NCBI RefSeq assembly: GCF_001570405.1
Contig: NZ_BBYM01000014.1
Span: 23,316 to 87,315 of the forward strand
DNA from: Microtetraspora niveoalba
Lineage (GTDB): Bacteria; Actinomycetota; Actinomycetes; Streptosporangiales; Streptosporangiaceae
DNA length: 64,000 bases
Direction of reading: 5' to 3'
Within the stretch, counting starts at the first letter, position 1; each line of letters opens with the position of its first letter. Below are positions 1 through 8,842 of this stretch, one piece after another. The position numbers were made by a program, and so were the translations under genes. A model generated the notes under the pieces. That model was not told the DNA's origin, did no database searches, and saw nothing but the letters and a program-made list of their open reading frames with translations.

Positions 1-1238
1 CCGCCTGCCTGCGCGTCTGCTGGAGCGACCTGTCCGCCGAGCCGTGGCCTGGCGTGCCCGCCTCCGTCGCGGACGTGCTGGCCTGCTACCGCGCGCTGAC
101 CGGGCGCGGGGACGACATGACGCGGAGCTGGGCCGTGGGCGCGCTGCGCCGCCTGGCCGACACCGGATGGATCATCAGGTCGGGTGACGCCGTACGGCTC
201 GGCCCCCGGTGCGCGACCTGGCCGCCGGAGGCGCACTCGGTGCTGCGCGAACTGGTCCGCCGGATGCCCGGACCGGCCGCGGACGGCCCGATGGTGCTTC
301 CCCTGGACGGCTCCGCTCCGGCGGAAACGCCGATCCCGCCGGAGGAGCCGATCGCCGCCCCTTCCTCCGAGCCCACGCCCTCGGGAGCGCCACTCTCAGG
401 AGCGGCGGACTCTGACCCCACGGAGGCTCGGTCAGGACCCGAGAAACCGGGATCTGCGGACTCGCGCCCCACTGAGCCGGGGGCGGCGGACTCGGGCCCC
501 ACGGCGGAGGGCCCCACGGACCTGAGATCGGCGGGCTCGGGATCGGAGCCCGCGGTCCCGGAGCGGCGGCCGGGCGGCGCCGGGCGCGACGAGACCGGCT
601 CCGACCTCGACGGGTTGTTGTCCCCCTACGACGAACGCCGCCGGGCCGAGCTGGTCGCGGCCTTCATGGCCGTCGAGCACGCGGCCGAGCCCGTCCACGA
701 GGCGAGGTTCGCCGCCCTGCGCGATCCCGCGCTGCGCCGTACGCTCGCGGAGATGCTGGCGCGGCGCGGCCGGACCCTCATCCAGCGCCGCGACACGTGG
801 ACCTCGGGATACGACGACGAGGTCGCGGCCCGCACCGCCCGGGCTCCCGGCGGGAGCGGAGGCGCGCGGACAGGACTGTCGGAGGGCGAGCGGGCGGTTC
901 TCACGCTGGTGCTGGTCCACTCGGTCGCCATCCCCCGGGCCGACGGGCTGCTGTCGGAGGACACGTGGCTCTCGCCGTACCCCGTGGCGGTGGAGGAGCT
1001 GCGCCGCCGGACGCTGCTGCCGATCGGCGAGCTGGAGTCGGCCCTGCGGACGCTGCGCCAGGCGGGCCTGCTGACCCAGGTGAAGGCCGTCTCGGAGGAG
1101 GCGCCCGGCGGGTACGTGCCCGGCCCCCAGTTCCACCGGCTCACCGCGGCGGCCCGCCGCCGCCTTCAGGAGGAGCTGATCCTGGCCGCCGGGCCGCAGA
1201 CGCCGCTCGCCACCGCGATCAGGGCGCGGCGGGCATGA
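1..1238 (+). CDS. Winged-helix-like protein paired with an SMC-like ATPase (5' end outside window)
   Basis: The frame is open to the left edge with no stop, so the true start lies upstream; the first internal start codon is GTG at 54. The visible part has an N-terminal segment that looks like a winged helix (about residues 10-85, counted from that GTG), a low-complexity Pro/Ser/Gly/Glu linker with repeated GAADS-PTE-type units (about 90-195), and a C-terminal helical/winged-helix-like part (about 200-390). It directly precedes an SMC/SbcC-like ATPase. In MukBEF, Mks and Wadjet loci, kleisin and winged-helix partners lie next to the SMC gene, so a partner or kleisin role is inferred from context. 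No family was recognised with certainty. Confidence 0.7.
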   Translation, partial: ACLRVCWSDLSAEPWPGVPASVADVLACYRALTGRGDDMTRSWAVGALRRLADTGWIIRSGDAVRLGPRCATWPPEAHSVLRELVRRMPGPAADGPMVLPLDGSAPAETPIPPEEPIAAPSSEPTPSGAPLSGAADSDPTEARSGPEKPGSADSRPTEPGAADSGPTAEGPTDLRSAGSGSEPAVPERRPGGAGRDETGSDLDGLLSPYDERRRAELVAAFMAVEHAAEPVHEARFAALRDPALRRTLAEMLARRGRTLIQRRDTWTSGYDDEVAARTARAPGGSGGARTGLSEGERAVLTLVLVHSVAIPRADGLLSEDTWLSPYPVAVEELRRRTLLPIGELESALRTLRQAGLLTQVKAVSEEAPGGYVPGPQFHRLTAAARRRLQEELILAAGPQTPLATAIRARRA

Positions 1239-1333
1239 CCGGAAACGCGGGTGTGATCGGCAACGCGGGTGTGACCGGGAACGCCGTGGGCGTGGCAGGG
1301 GAAGACGAGCGAGGAAAGGAAGCAGCGGCTTGA
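1235..1333 (+). CDS. Possible 32-residue coupled small ORF with six-residue repeats
   Basis: An ATG at 1235 overlaps the preceding stop (ATGA). The frame runs 32 codons and stops at 1331-1333, overlapping the TTG start of the next gene at 1330. The peptide would contain three GNAGV-like six-residue repeats. Double overlap is typical of translational coupling in actinomycete operons, but the Shine-Dalgarno sequence is weak and the repeat could simply be a tandem DNA expansion. It is a candidate only. Confidence 0.2.
   Translation: MTGNAGVIGNAGVTGNAVGVAGEDERGKEAAA
1236..1289 (+). repeat. Three tandem 18-bp direct repeats
   Basis: Three consecutive 18-bp units begin exactly at the stop codon of the upstream gene: TGACCGGAAACGCGGGTG, TGATCGGCAACGCGGGTG and TGACCGGGAACGCCGTGG. 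The first two differ at two positions and the third is more diverged. They fill most of the gap before the SMC-like gene. Confidence 0.85.
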
Positions 1334-4300
1334 CGCAGACCGAGAACGTCGTCGGAGACCGGGTGCTGGTCGCCGTGCAGGCGATCAACATCTCCAGGTT
1401 GTCGACCCATCCGGTGCCGACAGTGCCCGGGACGCTGATCGTGGTCGCGGGCGCGGGTCCGAAGGACTCCAACGGCGCGGGCAAGTCGTCGTTCATCGCG
1501 GCGGTCACCGCGTTGCTCGGCGACGAGCAGTGGCGGTTCGCGTCCGGGGCGAAGGCCGTCTCCGAGCTGCTGTTCAACGCCGAGCTGGCCGCGCACGGCG
1601 ACCAGCAGTGGGCCAGCGCCGACCACGGCTACATCGTGGGCGTGTTCGACGTGCCGTCGGCCGGGCTGCCGATCACGGTGTGGCTGCGCGTCAACCGCGA
1701 GGCGCCGTACCTGGAGATCAGGTGGACGGACGGGGTGCGCCTGGCGGCGGGCGCGTCGGAGGCCGAGCGCGTCACCCGGTCCGACGAGGTGTGGGCCCAG
1801 CTCCCGCGCGGGGCCGGGCGGCGCGACGTCGTCGCCCGCGACCTCACCCGGGTCCTGTACGGCGACCGCGTCCGGTGCGTGTCGTTCCTGTCCACGTCGG
1901 TGCGCAGCAAGGTCGCGACGAACCTGCTGTCCCAGCCGCTCAACGAGATCTCCCCTGAGCGGATCTTCGAGGCGATCGCGGCGCTCACCGGGCTGGACGC
2001 CGAGCTGGACCAGGAGCGCGAGGCCCGGCGGGACGAGCACGCCAAGCGGGTCAGGGCGGCCGAGGCGGCCGACCGGCTGCGCGAGTTCGAGGCCGAGTCG
2101 GAGCGGCTGATCGCCGCCTTCGACCGGCGCGACCGGGCGCGCGTCGAACTCGCGGGCGCGCTGCACTGCTGGCGGGGGCGGCTGGCCCGGCGGCTGGTGG
2201 ACGCCGCCGCGCGGGACGAGCTGCTGGAGACCGAGCTGGCCACCTGCCAGGAGGCGGGCGAGTCGGCGGCGGACGCGATCGCCGCGCTGCGCGAGGAGAT
2301 CGCCACGCTGAAGGACGACTCGCTCGACCGCGCGCTCGCCGCCGCCCGCCGCGAGCTGGCCGGGACCCAGGCGCGGGCGGCCAAGCTCGAGGCCGACCGG
2401 GCGGTGGCCCAGAGCACCGCCGACAGGCTCAGGGCGCAGATGCCCGCGCTGGAGGATCTGCGGCGGCAGGCCGATGGGCGGGACGTGGCCGCCGCCGAGC
2501 GGGAGACCGCCGAGGCGCGCGGCCGGGTGGACGAGGCGCTCAAGGCACTGGGCGTGGCCGACCGGGAGGCCGAGACCGCGCAGGCGGCCCTCGACGACGT
2601 GGAGAACGGTCCCGCCGCCGCCCAGCTCGCGGCCCTGGCCGCGCGGGGCGTCGCCGCCACCGGCCTGCTCGACGCGATCGACGTCGCCGAGCAGGCGCGG
2701 GACGCGTCCACCGCCGGGAGTTCAGCAGGAGGCGCGGCGGGGGGCGCGGTGAGCCCGGCCGCCGATCCGGCCACGGGGCCGGGGGTGGGGGTGGCCGCGG
2801 CGCCCGCGTACGGCCCGGCCGCGGCGCCCGCGTACGTCCCGCTCGCCGCCGGGGGCTGGCCGCACGAGCACGCGGTGATCGTGGACGGCGGCGACCTGGC
2901 CGCGGCGGCGGAGGCGCTGGCCGGTCTGCCCGGGTCCGTGCTGGTCGCCTCCACGGGGGTCACGGTCGTCGGCGCGTTCGAGAGCGCGGTGACGGGGCGG
3001 GAGGCCCGGGTCAAGGCCGCCGAGCAGCGGCTGAACCGGGCCCGCGACGCGCAGGAGCGGGCCGCGGCGGCGGTGCGGCGGGCGGAGGCCGAGATGGCGG
3101 AGGCGGCCCGCCGCGCGGAGGGAGCCCGGGCGGCGGTCCGCCTGGAGGAGGTGCGCACCCGGCTGGAGGCCCAGCGGGAGCTGCTGGCCACGCTGCATGC
3201 GGCGGCGTCCGAGCTGGCCCCGGCGCTCGACGCGTCCGAGGAGAGCGTGAGCGCGCTCGACTTCCGGGCGCGCACCCGGGACATGGAGATCGAGCGGCTG
3301 GAGGGCCGCCGGGCGCGCTTCGAGGCGGACCGCGACCGGGCCCGGGAGCAGGCCGCCCGGACGGCGGCCGAGCGTCTGGCGCTCGACCTCGACGGGCTGG
3401 CCGCCGAGTGGGGCGGCTCGGTCGAGGAGGCCCGCAAGTGGCTCTCCGAGGAGGAGCCGCTGTCCGCCGACGAGTGGTGGCGCGGGGCCGAGCGGCATCT
3501 CGACGCCGCCCTGCGCGGCGGTTTCGGCGACGCCGCCGAGACCGGCGACGAGATGCCGGAGGAGCTCGCGTTCCTCGTCAACGAGCGGCGCGGCGGGCGG
3601 GCCGCCGACGAGTTGGCGACGTTCCCGGCGGTGTGCGCGGCGCTCGGCGCGTACCTGCGCGGCCAGGAGGAGTACGAACGCCACCGCCGCCAGCAGATCG
3701 AGACCCAGCTCTCCTCGCGCCGCCGTGACCTGGAGACGGCGACCCGGGGGGCCGAGGACGCGGCGCAGTCCACGGCCGTGCACCGGGCGGCCCTCACCGA
3801 GGCGATCAGGACCCGCCTGGCCCGGGTGGCCGACGAGTTCGAGAAGCTCGACGTGGGTTACGGCGGCTACGGCGCGACGCTGGACTTCCCGGTGCCGGCC
3901 GCGCCCGCCGACCCCGAGCAGCGCTGGTCGTGGCGGGTCGTGCCGAAGTGGCGGCGGGGCGACGGCCAGGGGTTCGTGCCGTACAACCGGCGGGCCAACA
4001 CGGCGCTGATGGACGAGAAGGCGGTCAAGCTCGTCTGCGCCGCCGCGATCGCCTCCTCCGGAGGCGGCCACCTGACGCTGGTGCTGGACGAGCTCGGCCG
4101 CAACCTCGGCAAGGAGCACCGCAGGGAGGCGGTCGCGCTGTTCCGCAGGATCGGCGAGACGCACGGCATCACGGTCATCGGCGCCCTGCAGGACGACATG
4201 GAGCCCTACGCCATCGACGCCTGCGGGCAGTACGTGAAGCTGCGCCGCTCGTCGGACGCCATGCCGTACAACGAGCCGCCGGTGATCGTGGGGCACGACC

Positions 4301-4392
4301 GGCACGCCGAGCGGGTGCGGATGCTCGCGGACTGGGTCGCCCGTCCGCGAGCGGCGGCGGCGCCGAACCCCGAGGGCGCCGCCGCGCCGTAG
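1330..4392 (+). CDS. SMC/SbcC-like chromosome-segregation-type ATPase
   Basis: This 1020-residue protein has the split-ATPase plan of SMC/MukB/JetC proteins. A Walker A motif (GPKDSNGAGKS, about 43-53) lies in the N-terminal head. Long Ala/Glu/Arg-rich coiled coils (about 220-430 and 560-860) flank a globular hinge-like stretch (about 440-560). A C-terminal head has an SSGGGH signature-like motif and a Walker B region (LTLVLDELGRN, about 916-926). The start is TTG at 1330 behind a GAGGAAAGGA ribosome-binding site. It follows a winged-helix-like gene. A role in chromosome or plasmid organisation, or plasmid defence of Wadjet type, is inferred; no JetD-like topoisomerase gene is visible in the window. 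Confidence 0.8.
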   Translation: MTQTENVVGDRVLVAVQAINISRLSTHPVPTVPGTLIVVAGAGPKDSNGAGKSSFIAAVTALLGDEQWRFASGAKAVSELLFNAELAAHGDQQWASADHGYIVGVFDVPSAGLPITVWLRVNREAPYLEIRWTDGVRLAAGASEAERVTRSDEVWAQLPRGAGRRDVVARDLTRVLYGDRVRCVSFLSTSVRSKVATNLLSQPLNEISPERIFEAIAALTGLDAELDQEREARRDEHAKRVRAAEAADRLREFEAESERLIAAFDRRDRARVELAGALHCWRGRLARRLVDAAARDELLETELATCQEAGESAADAIAALREEIATLKDDSLDRALAAARRELAGTQARAAKLEADRAVAQSTADRLRAQMPALEDLRRQADGRDVAAAERETAEARGRVDEALKALGVADREAETAQAALDDVENGPAAAQLAALAARGVAATGLLDAIDVAEQARDASTAGSSAGGAAGGAVSPAADPATGPGVGVAAAPAYGPAAAPAYVPLAAGGWPHEHAVIVDGGDLAAAAEALAGLPGSVLVASTGVTVVGAFESAVTGREARVKAAEQRLNRARDAQERAAAAVRRAEAEMAEAARRAEGARAAVRLEEVRTRLEAQRELLATLHAAASELAPALDASEESVSALDFRARTRDMEIERLEGRRARFEADRDRAREQAARTAAERLALDLDGLAAEWGGSVEEARKWLSEEEPLSADEWWRGAERHLDAALRGGFGDAAETGDEMPEELAFLVNERRGGRAADELATFPAVCAALGAYLRGQEEYERHRRQQIETQLSSRRRDLETATRGAEDAAQSTAVHRAALTEAIRTRLARVADEFEKLDVGYGGYGATLDFPVPAAPADPEQRWSWRVVPKWRRGDGQGFVPYNRRANTALMDEKAVKLVCAAAIASSGGGHLTLVLDELGRNLGKEHRREAVALFRRIGETHGITVIGALQDDMEPYAIDACGQYVKLRRSSDAMPYNEPPVIVGHDRHAERVRMLADWVARPRAAAAPNPEGAAAP

Positions 4393-4405
4393 CCCGTGAG
4401 GGCCG

Positions 4406-5839
4406 TCAGGACATCTCCGCGAAGTCGGTCTCGGTGGTGCCGATCGTCTGCGCCACCGAGGGCCGCGCCGCCCTGAGGTAGCCGTACCACGCCAGCGCCG
4501 CGGCGAACGTGACGAGGAACGCGCAGATCACGAAGTTCAGCGGCCAGGCCGGCCAGGGCACGACGTTGACGTAGAAGACGTACGCCATGCCGACGACCGA
4601 GACGACCACGCAGGGCCAGATCAGCGGCACCCGGACGCCCATGCGGCGCAGGAAGATCGGCGCGGCGAGCGCGACGACGGCGTAGGCCACCATGTAGCCG
4701 AACGTGCCGTACGTGTCGACGAACACGACGATCTCCATGCCGTCCACCTTGAGGGCGAAGAGCAGCGCGGTGAGCAGCACCGCGACCGGCGCGATCGCGA
4801 GGATGGCGCGGTGCGGGGTCTGCTGGGTCCGGTGCGTACGGCCGAGCGCGGCGGGCAGCACGCCCTCCTTGCCCATCACGAAGGCGATGCGGCCGAGCAC
4901 GTTGATCGGCGCGACCACGACGGCGAAGAACGACGCCGTGATGCCGAGGCTGAGCACCGGGCGGAACCAGCCGGGCATGCCGACGGCCACCGCCAGCTCG
5001 TCCAGCGGGTTGCCGCTCGCGCCGAGGTCGCCGAGCGCGCGGTAGCCGGTGACCTGGGTGTAGGAGGCGAAGATGTAGAGCAGGCCGACGCCGGCGGCGC
5101 TCCACATGATGGCCCTCGGGATGGCCTTGAACGGGTTGCGCGCCTCGCGGCCGAGCGCGTCGGAGCTGGAGAAGCCGACGAAGCCGAGGATGGCCAGCAC
5201 CATGCCGACCGCGATGCCGTGCGGGGTGGCGCCGCTGAGCGAGAACTGGTCGGCGTCGAAGACGGGGCCGCCGCCGGCGACCAGCACGATCACCAGCATG
5301 ATGGTGATGATCGCGATGGAGAGGACCTCCAGGATCAGCGAGATCCTCGCCGACATGCGGATGCCCCACACGGTGAACAGGATGGCGAGCCCGCCGATCA
5401 CCACCGCGAGCAGGACGTTCCACGCCGTGTTGTCGATCGTCAGCCCGATCCCGGACAGGAAGGCGTTGAAGTGGTAGACGGCGCCGGCCAGGGAGCCGGA
5501 CGCGATGCCGAAGCAGCCGATGATCAGCGTGACTCCGGTGACGTACGCGCCGAGGGGGCCGAGCCCCTGGGCCGCGTAGTTGTAGAGGGAGCCGGCCGAC
5601 GCGCGGCGCTTGGCGAACTGGGAGATGCAGTAGCCGACGGCGAGGATCACGACCGTGGCCAGGGCGAACGACAACCACGTGGCGTTCCCCGAGCTGGCGA
5701 AGATCCCGGCCACCGAGAAGGCGATGACGGCGCTGGGGGCGATGTTGGCGATGGCCTGGGCGACGACCTCGCCGCCCGACATCGCCCCTCGCCGCAACCC
5801 GTGCTCGGCCGGCGAGGTGGGGACGCTGGTCTGGGTCAT
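4406..5839 (-). CDS. APC-family amino acid/amine permease
   Basis: The 477-residue polytopic protein has about 12 hydrophobic segments. It contains typical APC-superfamily features: an N-terminal GAMSGGEVVAQAIANIAPSA stretch, a Gly/Ser-rich first helix, and GFSSSDALGREARNP in the middle. It is expected to import an amino acid, amine or similar nitrogen compound through the plasma membrane. The start ATG at 5839 follows the stop of the alcohol dehydrogenase gene by 11 bp, with AAGGAA upstream, so the two are co-transcribed. The divergent PucR gene is the probable regulator. The substrate cannot be read from the sequence. Confidence 0.88.
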   Translation of the reverse strand: MTQTSVPTSPAEHGLRRGAMSGGEVVAQAIANIAPSAVIAFSVAGIFASSGNATWLSFALATVVILAVGYCISQFAKRRASAGSLYNYAAQGLGPLGAYVTGVTLIIGCFGIASGSLAGAVYHFNAFLSGIGLTIDNTAWNVLLAVVIGGLAILFTVWGIRMSARISLILEVLSIAIITIMLVIVLVAGGGPVFDADQFSLSGATPHGIAVGMVLAILGFVGFSSSDALGREARNPFKAIPRAIMWSAAGVGLLYIFASYTQVTGYRALGDLGASGNPLDELAVAVGMPGWFRPVLSLGITASFFAVVVAPINVLGRIAFVMGKEGVLPAALGRTHRTQQTPHRAILAIAPVAVLLTALLFALKVDGMEIVVFVDTYGTFGYMVAYAVVALAAPIFLRRMGVRVPLIWPCVVVSVVGMAYVFYVNVVPWPAWPLNFVICAFLVTFAAALAWYGYLRAARPSVAQTIGTTETDFAEMS

Positions 5840-5850
5840 TGGGGAGTTCC

Positions 5851-6948
5851 TTACGGGATCAGGAGGGTGCGCAACGCCTCGCCGCTGGCGAGGGCGTCCA
5901 GGGCGGGGCCGGCCTCGTCCAGGGAGGTGCGGCGGCTGACGAGCTGGTCGAGCTGGAGGTGGCCGTCCATGTAGCGGTCGACCAGCGCGGGGATGTCGAT
6001 GGCGGGGCGCACGCTGCCGTAGTTGGAGCCGAGGATCCGCTGGTCCGCCTCGGCGAGCACGAGGGGGTCGAACCGGGCGAGGGTGCCCTTGGGCGGCAGC
6101 CCGACCGCGACGGCCGCGCCGCCCAGGCCGAGCATCCGCACCGCCGACTCGAGCGTGGCCTGGTGGCCGACCGCGTCGAAGGCGTAGTCCACGCCGTCGG
6201 GCAGCAGGTCGCGCAGCGCCTCGGACACGTCGATGCCGGCGCCGGAGATCTGGTCGGTCGCGCCGAGCGTGGCGGCGAGCGCGGTCTTCTCCGCGCGGGT
6301 GTCGATCGCGATGATCCGCTCGGCTCCGGCGAGCTTGGCGCCCTGGACGACGGAGAGCCCGACGCCGCCGCAGCCGATGACCGCGACCGTGCTGCCGGGC
6401 AGGACGGCGGCGGTGTTCGTCACCGCGCCGACTCCGGTGGCGACGGCGCAGCCGACCAGCGCCACGGTGTCGAGCGGCGCGTCCTCGCGGATCTTGACCG
6501 CGCCCGACGCCGGGACCACGGCCTCCTCGGCGAACGACGACACGCCGAGGTAGTGGTAGAGCCGCTCGCCGCCCCGGCTGAGCCGGCTGGTGCCGTCCTG
6601 GAGCACGCCGCCGGGGGCGACGACGGTGGCGGCGACCTGGCAGCGGGCCTCGTGCCCGCTGCGGCAGTAGCGGCACTGGCCGCAGGGGGCAACCCAGGAG
6701 AGGACGACGTGGTCGCCCTCGGCGAGGCTGGTCACGCCGGGGCCGAGCGCGGTCACGACGCCGGAGCCCTCGTGGCCCATGACGAGCGGCAGCGGCACGT
6801 CCCACTCCCCGCGGCGTACGTGCAGGTCCGATCCGCAGACCCCGGCCGCGGCGATCTTGACGCGGACCTCGCCGGGGCCGGGCGCGGCCAACTCGACCTG
6901 CTCGATCGTGACGGGCCTGTCGGGTGCTTCGAATACCGCGGCGCGCAT
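5851..6948 (-). CDS. Zinc-dependent medium-chain alcohol dehydrogenase
   Basis: The 365-residue MDR protein has catalytic-zinc residues in GVCGSDLH and GHEGSGVV (about 37-66). The structural-zinc cysteines are in CGQCRYCRSGHEARC (about 90-105). The NAD-binding motif is GCGGVGLSVVQ (about 195-205). It should oxidise an alcohol to an aldehyde with NAD or a related cofactor. It is first in an operon with an APC permease and divergent from a PucR regulator, so the substrate is probably an amino alcohol or a product of the imported compound. It resembles NDMA- or thiol-dependent class III enzymes, but its exact subgroup is uncertain. Confidence 0.9.
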   Translation of the reverse strand: MRAAVFEAPDRPVTIEQVELAAPGPGEVRVKIAAAGVCGSDLHVRRGEWDVPLPLVMGHEGSGVVTALGPGVTSLAEGDHVVLSWVAPCGQCRYCRSGHEARCQVAATVVAPGGVLQDGTSRLSRGGERLYHYLGVSSFAEEAVVPASGAVKIREDAPLDTVALVGCAVATGVGAVTNTAAVLPGSTVAVIGCGGVGLSVVQGAKLAGAERIIAIDTRAEKTALAATLGATDQISGAGIDVSEALRDLLPDGVDYAFDAVGHQATLESAVRMLGLGGAAVAVGLPPKGTLARFDPLVLAEADQRILGSNYGSVRPAIDIPALVDRYMDGHLQLDQLVSRRTSLDEAGPALDALASGEALRTLLIP

Positions 6949-7241
6949 ACCGCCCCTTCCCCTCGTCCGGGAACAGCGCAGCCGTCACCCGGTGTTACTG
7001 GAACGGGGTCCAGGGTAGGTTTGTCGGTTTTCTTCCCGCATGTAGCCAAATGTCCATTGAGCTGCGCCAAGGACGCCGATCCGATATGTCCCCCCGCGCC
7101 CGGCCTCGTGCCACGGTGACCCGACGTCGATCCGCGTACGGCCCGGTGGCCCGTCCCCGCCGTACGTTCGCGCCGCCGACGGCCCCCGGACGGCCGCTCG
7201 GACCGCGGGGAGAGGTGCGTCAGAAGAGAGGGAGTGCGTCC

Positions 7242-8726
7242 GTGCTGGAGACAGTGGGCGATGTCGCGCAACGGTTCCGGTTGCGCGTGCCGACCGGCTC
7301 GACCGGCCTGGACCGCCCCATCCGGTGGACGCACATCTCGGAGCTGGCCGACCCGACCCCGTGGCTGCGCGGCGGTGAGATGCTCCTCACCCTCGGACTC
7401 CAGCTCGACCGGCCGGCCCCGCCCGAGGCGCTCACGGCGTACGCCGCGCGGCTGGCCGAGGCGGGGGTCGCCGCCCTCGGCTTCGGCGTCGGCGTCCGGC
7501 ACACCTCCGTGCCCGAGGCCCTGGTGTCCGCGGCGGTCGCGCACGACCTGGCGGTGCTGGAGATCCCCGGCGGCGTCGCCTTCCAGGACATCACCTACCA
7601 GCTCAACGGCGACCTGCTGCGCACCGGCGCCGCCGAGTCGCGGCTGATCGCCGAGGGCGTCTCCAGCATGACCAAGGTCGCGCGCAGCGCCGGGCCGGAG
7701 GGCATCGTCGCCACCCTCGCCACCCGGATCGACAGCTGGGCGGTGCTCATGGACCGGCGCGGGAAGACGCACGCCGCGGTCGGCGCGGCCCGGGTGCACC
7801 TCGACGACGCCCGCGCCGCCGCGCTCGGCCAGCGGTCCCGCATCCGCCACCCCGGTCTGACCGTGTACGGCGTCGGCGACCCGGTGCGCCCGCGCGCCCA
7901 CCTGGTCGTCGCCCCGCGCCCCGACCGGATCACCCTCACCAGGGAGCTGGCCCAGCACGCCGCCCTGCTGATCGACCTGGCGCTCAACCCGCTGAGCGGT
8001 GGCGACACCTGGGCCCTGGCCCGGGCCGACGCCGTGGACGCCCTGATGTCCGGCGACGCCGCGCTCGTGTCGCGCGTCTCGGCCCGGTGGAACCTCCTCG
8101 CCGGGAACGTCGCCGTCGCGCTGCTGCGCTCCCGGTCGAGGGCCGTACCGCTGGAGGACACCGTGCTGGAGTGGTGCGCGGAACTGGATCTCCCGCCGCT
8201 GGTCAGCTCCGAGTCGTCCCTGATCGCGGTCATCCTGCCCGAGGACGAGCTGGGCCGGTGGAGCGCCCGGGTGTGCGACGCCGTCGAGCGCGAGGGCGTC
8301 CCGGCCCGCTGCGGCGTGGGAACCGCCCAGCCGCCGTCCGCGTCCCTGCTCAGCCGGCGGCAGGCGGAGCAGGCGCTGGAGGTGGCGGTCGCCGACGCCC
8401 GGCCGGTCGTCGAGTTCGCCGGGCTGCCCACCCAGCGGCTGGTGCTCCAGCATCTCGACCCGGCGGCCCGCGCCGCGCTCACCTCGCCGCTGCTGCCGCT
8501 CCTGGAGAACGACTCCACCCGGATTCTGCTCCGGTCGTTGCGGGTGTTCCTCAGCGAGAACAACAACTGGGAGGCGGCGTCCTCCCAGCTCGGCATCCAC
8601 CGGCACACCCTCCGCCAGCGGATGGGGCGCGTCGAGGAGCTGACCGGCCTGTCGGTCGGCGTCACCGAGGACCGGGTCATCGCCTGGCTGGCCCTGCAGG
8701 CCCTCCAGGCCGACGCCGCCCCCTGA
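7242..8726 (+). CDS. PucR-family transcriptional regulator
   Basis: The protein has the PucR layout. An N-terminal purine-catabolism-type domain carries LDRPIRWTHISELADP and a GGEMLLTLG motif (about 20-55). A middle GGDEF-like (CdaR) region follows, then a C-terminal helix-turn-helix (about 441-470, NNWEAASSQLGIHRHTLRQR). The start is GTG at 7242 because AGAGAGGGA lies just upstream and the family domain begins there; an in-frame ATG at 7086 would add a Pro/Arg-rich leader that the family lacks. PucR proteins usually activate neighbouring nitrogen-catabolism genes, here probably the divergent dehydrogenase-permease operon. Confidence 0.88.
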   Translation: MLETVGDVAQRFRLRVPTGSTGLDRPIRWTHISELADPTPWLRGGEMLLTLGLQLDRPAPPEALTAYAARLAEAGVAALGFGVGVRHTSVPEALVSAAVAHDLAVLEIPGGVAFQDITYQLNGDLLRTGAAESRLIAEGVSSMTKVARSAGPEGIVATLATRIDSWAVLMDRRGKTHAAVGAARVHLDDARAAALGQRSRIRHPGLTVYGVGDPVRPRAHLVVAPRPDRITLTRELAQHAALLIDLALNPLSGGDTWALARADAVDALMSGDAALVSRVSARWNLLAGNVAVALLRSRSRAVPLEDTVLEWCAELDLPPLVSSESSLIAVILPEDELGRWSARVCDAVEREGVPARCGVGTAQPPSASLLSRRQAEQALEVAVADARPVVEFAGLPTQRLVLQHLDPAARAALTSPLLPLLENDSTRILLRSLRVFLSENNNWEAASSQLGIHRHTLRQRMGRVEELTGLSVGVTEDRVIAWLALQALQADAAP

Positions 8727-8764
8727 CCCCGGCCCGGCCACCACCGCGCACCGGGTCCCCGGGG
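8727..8764. terminator. Possible GC-rich terminator hairpin after PucR gene
   Basis: Immediately after the PucR stop, CCCCGGCCCGG can pair with CCGGG and CCGGGG downstream, with a small bulge and a loop of about 13 nt. It lies between convergent genes. There is no T tract, so the call rests on the stem alone. Confidence 0.35.
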
Positions 8765-8842
8765 GCAGGCCGGAGCGCCTGACGAATGCCACCCGCCGCG
8801 CGCCCTCCGCCCCTTGGAGATCCGGGAGCGGGGCGGGCGGGG

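Noticed and set aside
1-4392. A complete Wadjet plasmid-defence system
   Set aside because: Only the ATPase-like gene and one partner are visible; no JetB- or JetD-like gene lies within the window.
4406-6988. Apparent fusion of a dehydrogenase and the APC permease (860 codons)
   Set aside because: The upstream half is out of frame with the real dehydrogenase at 5851-6948; the permease starts at 5839 behind its own ribosome-binding site.
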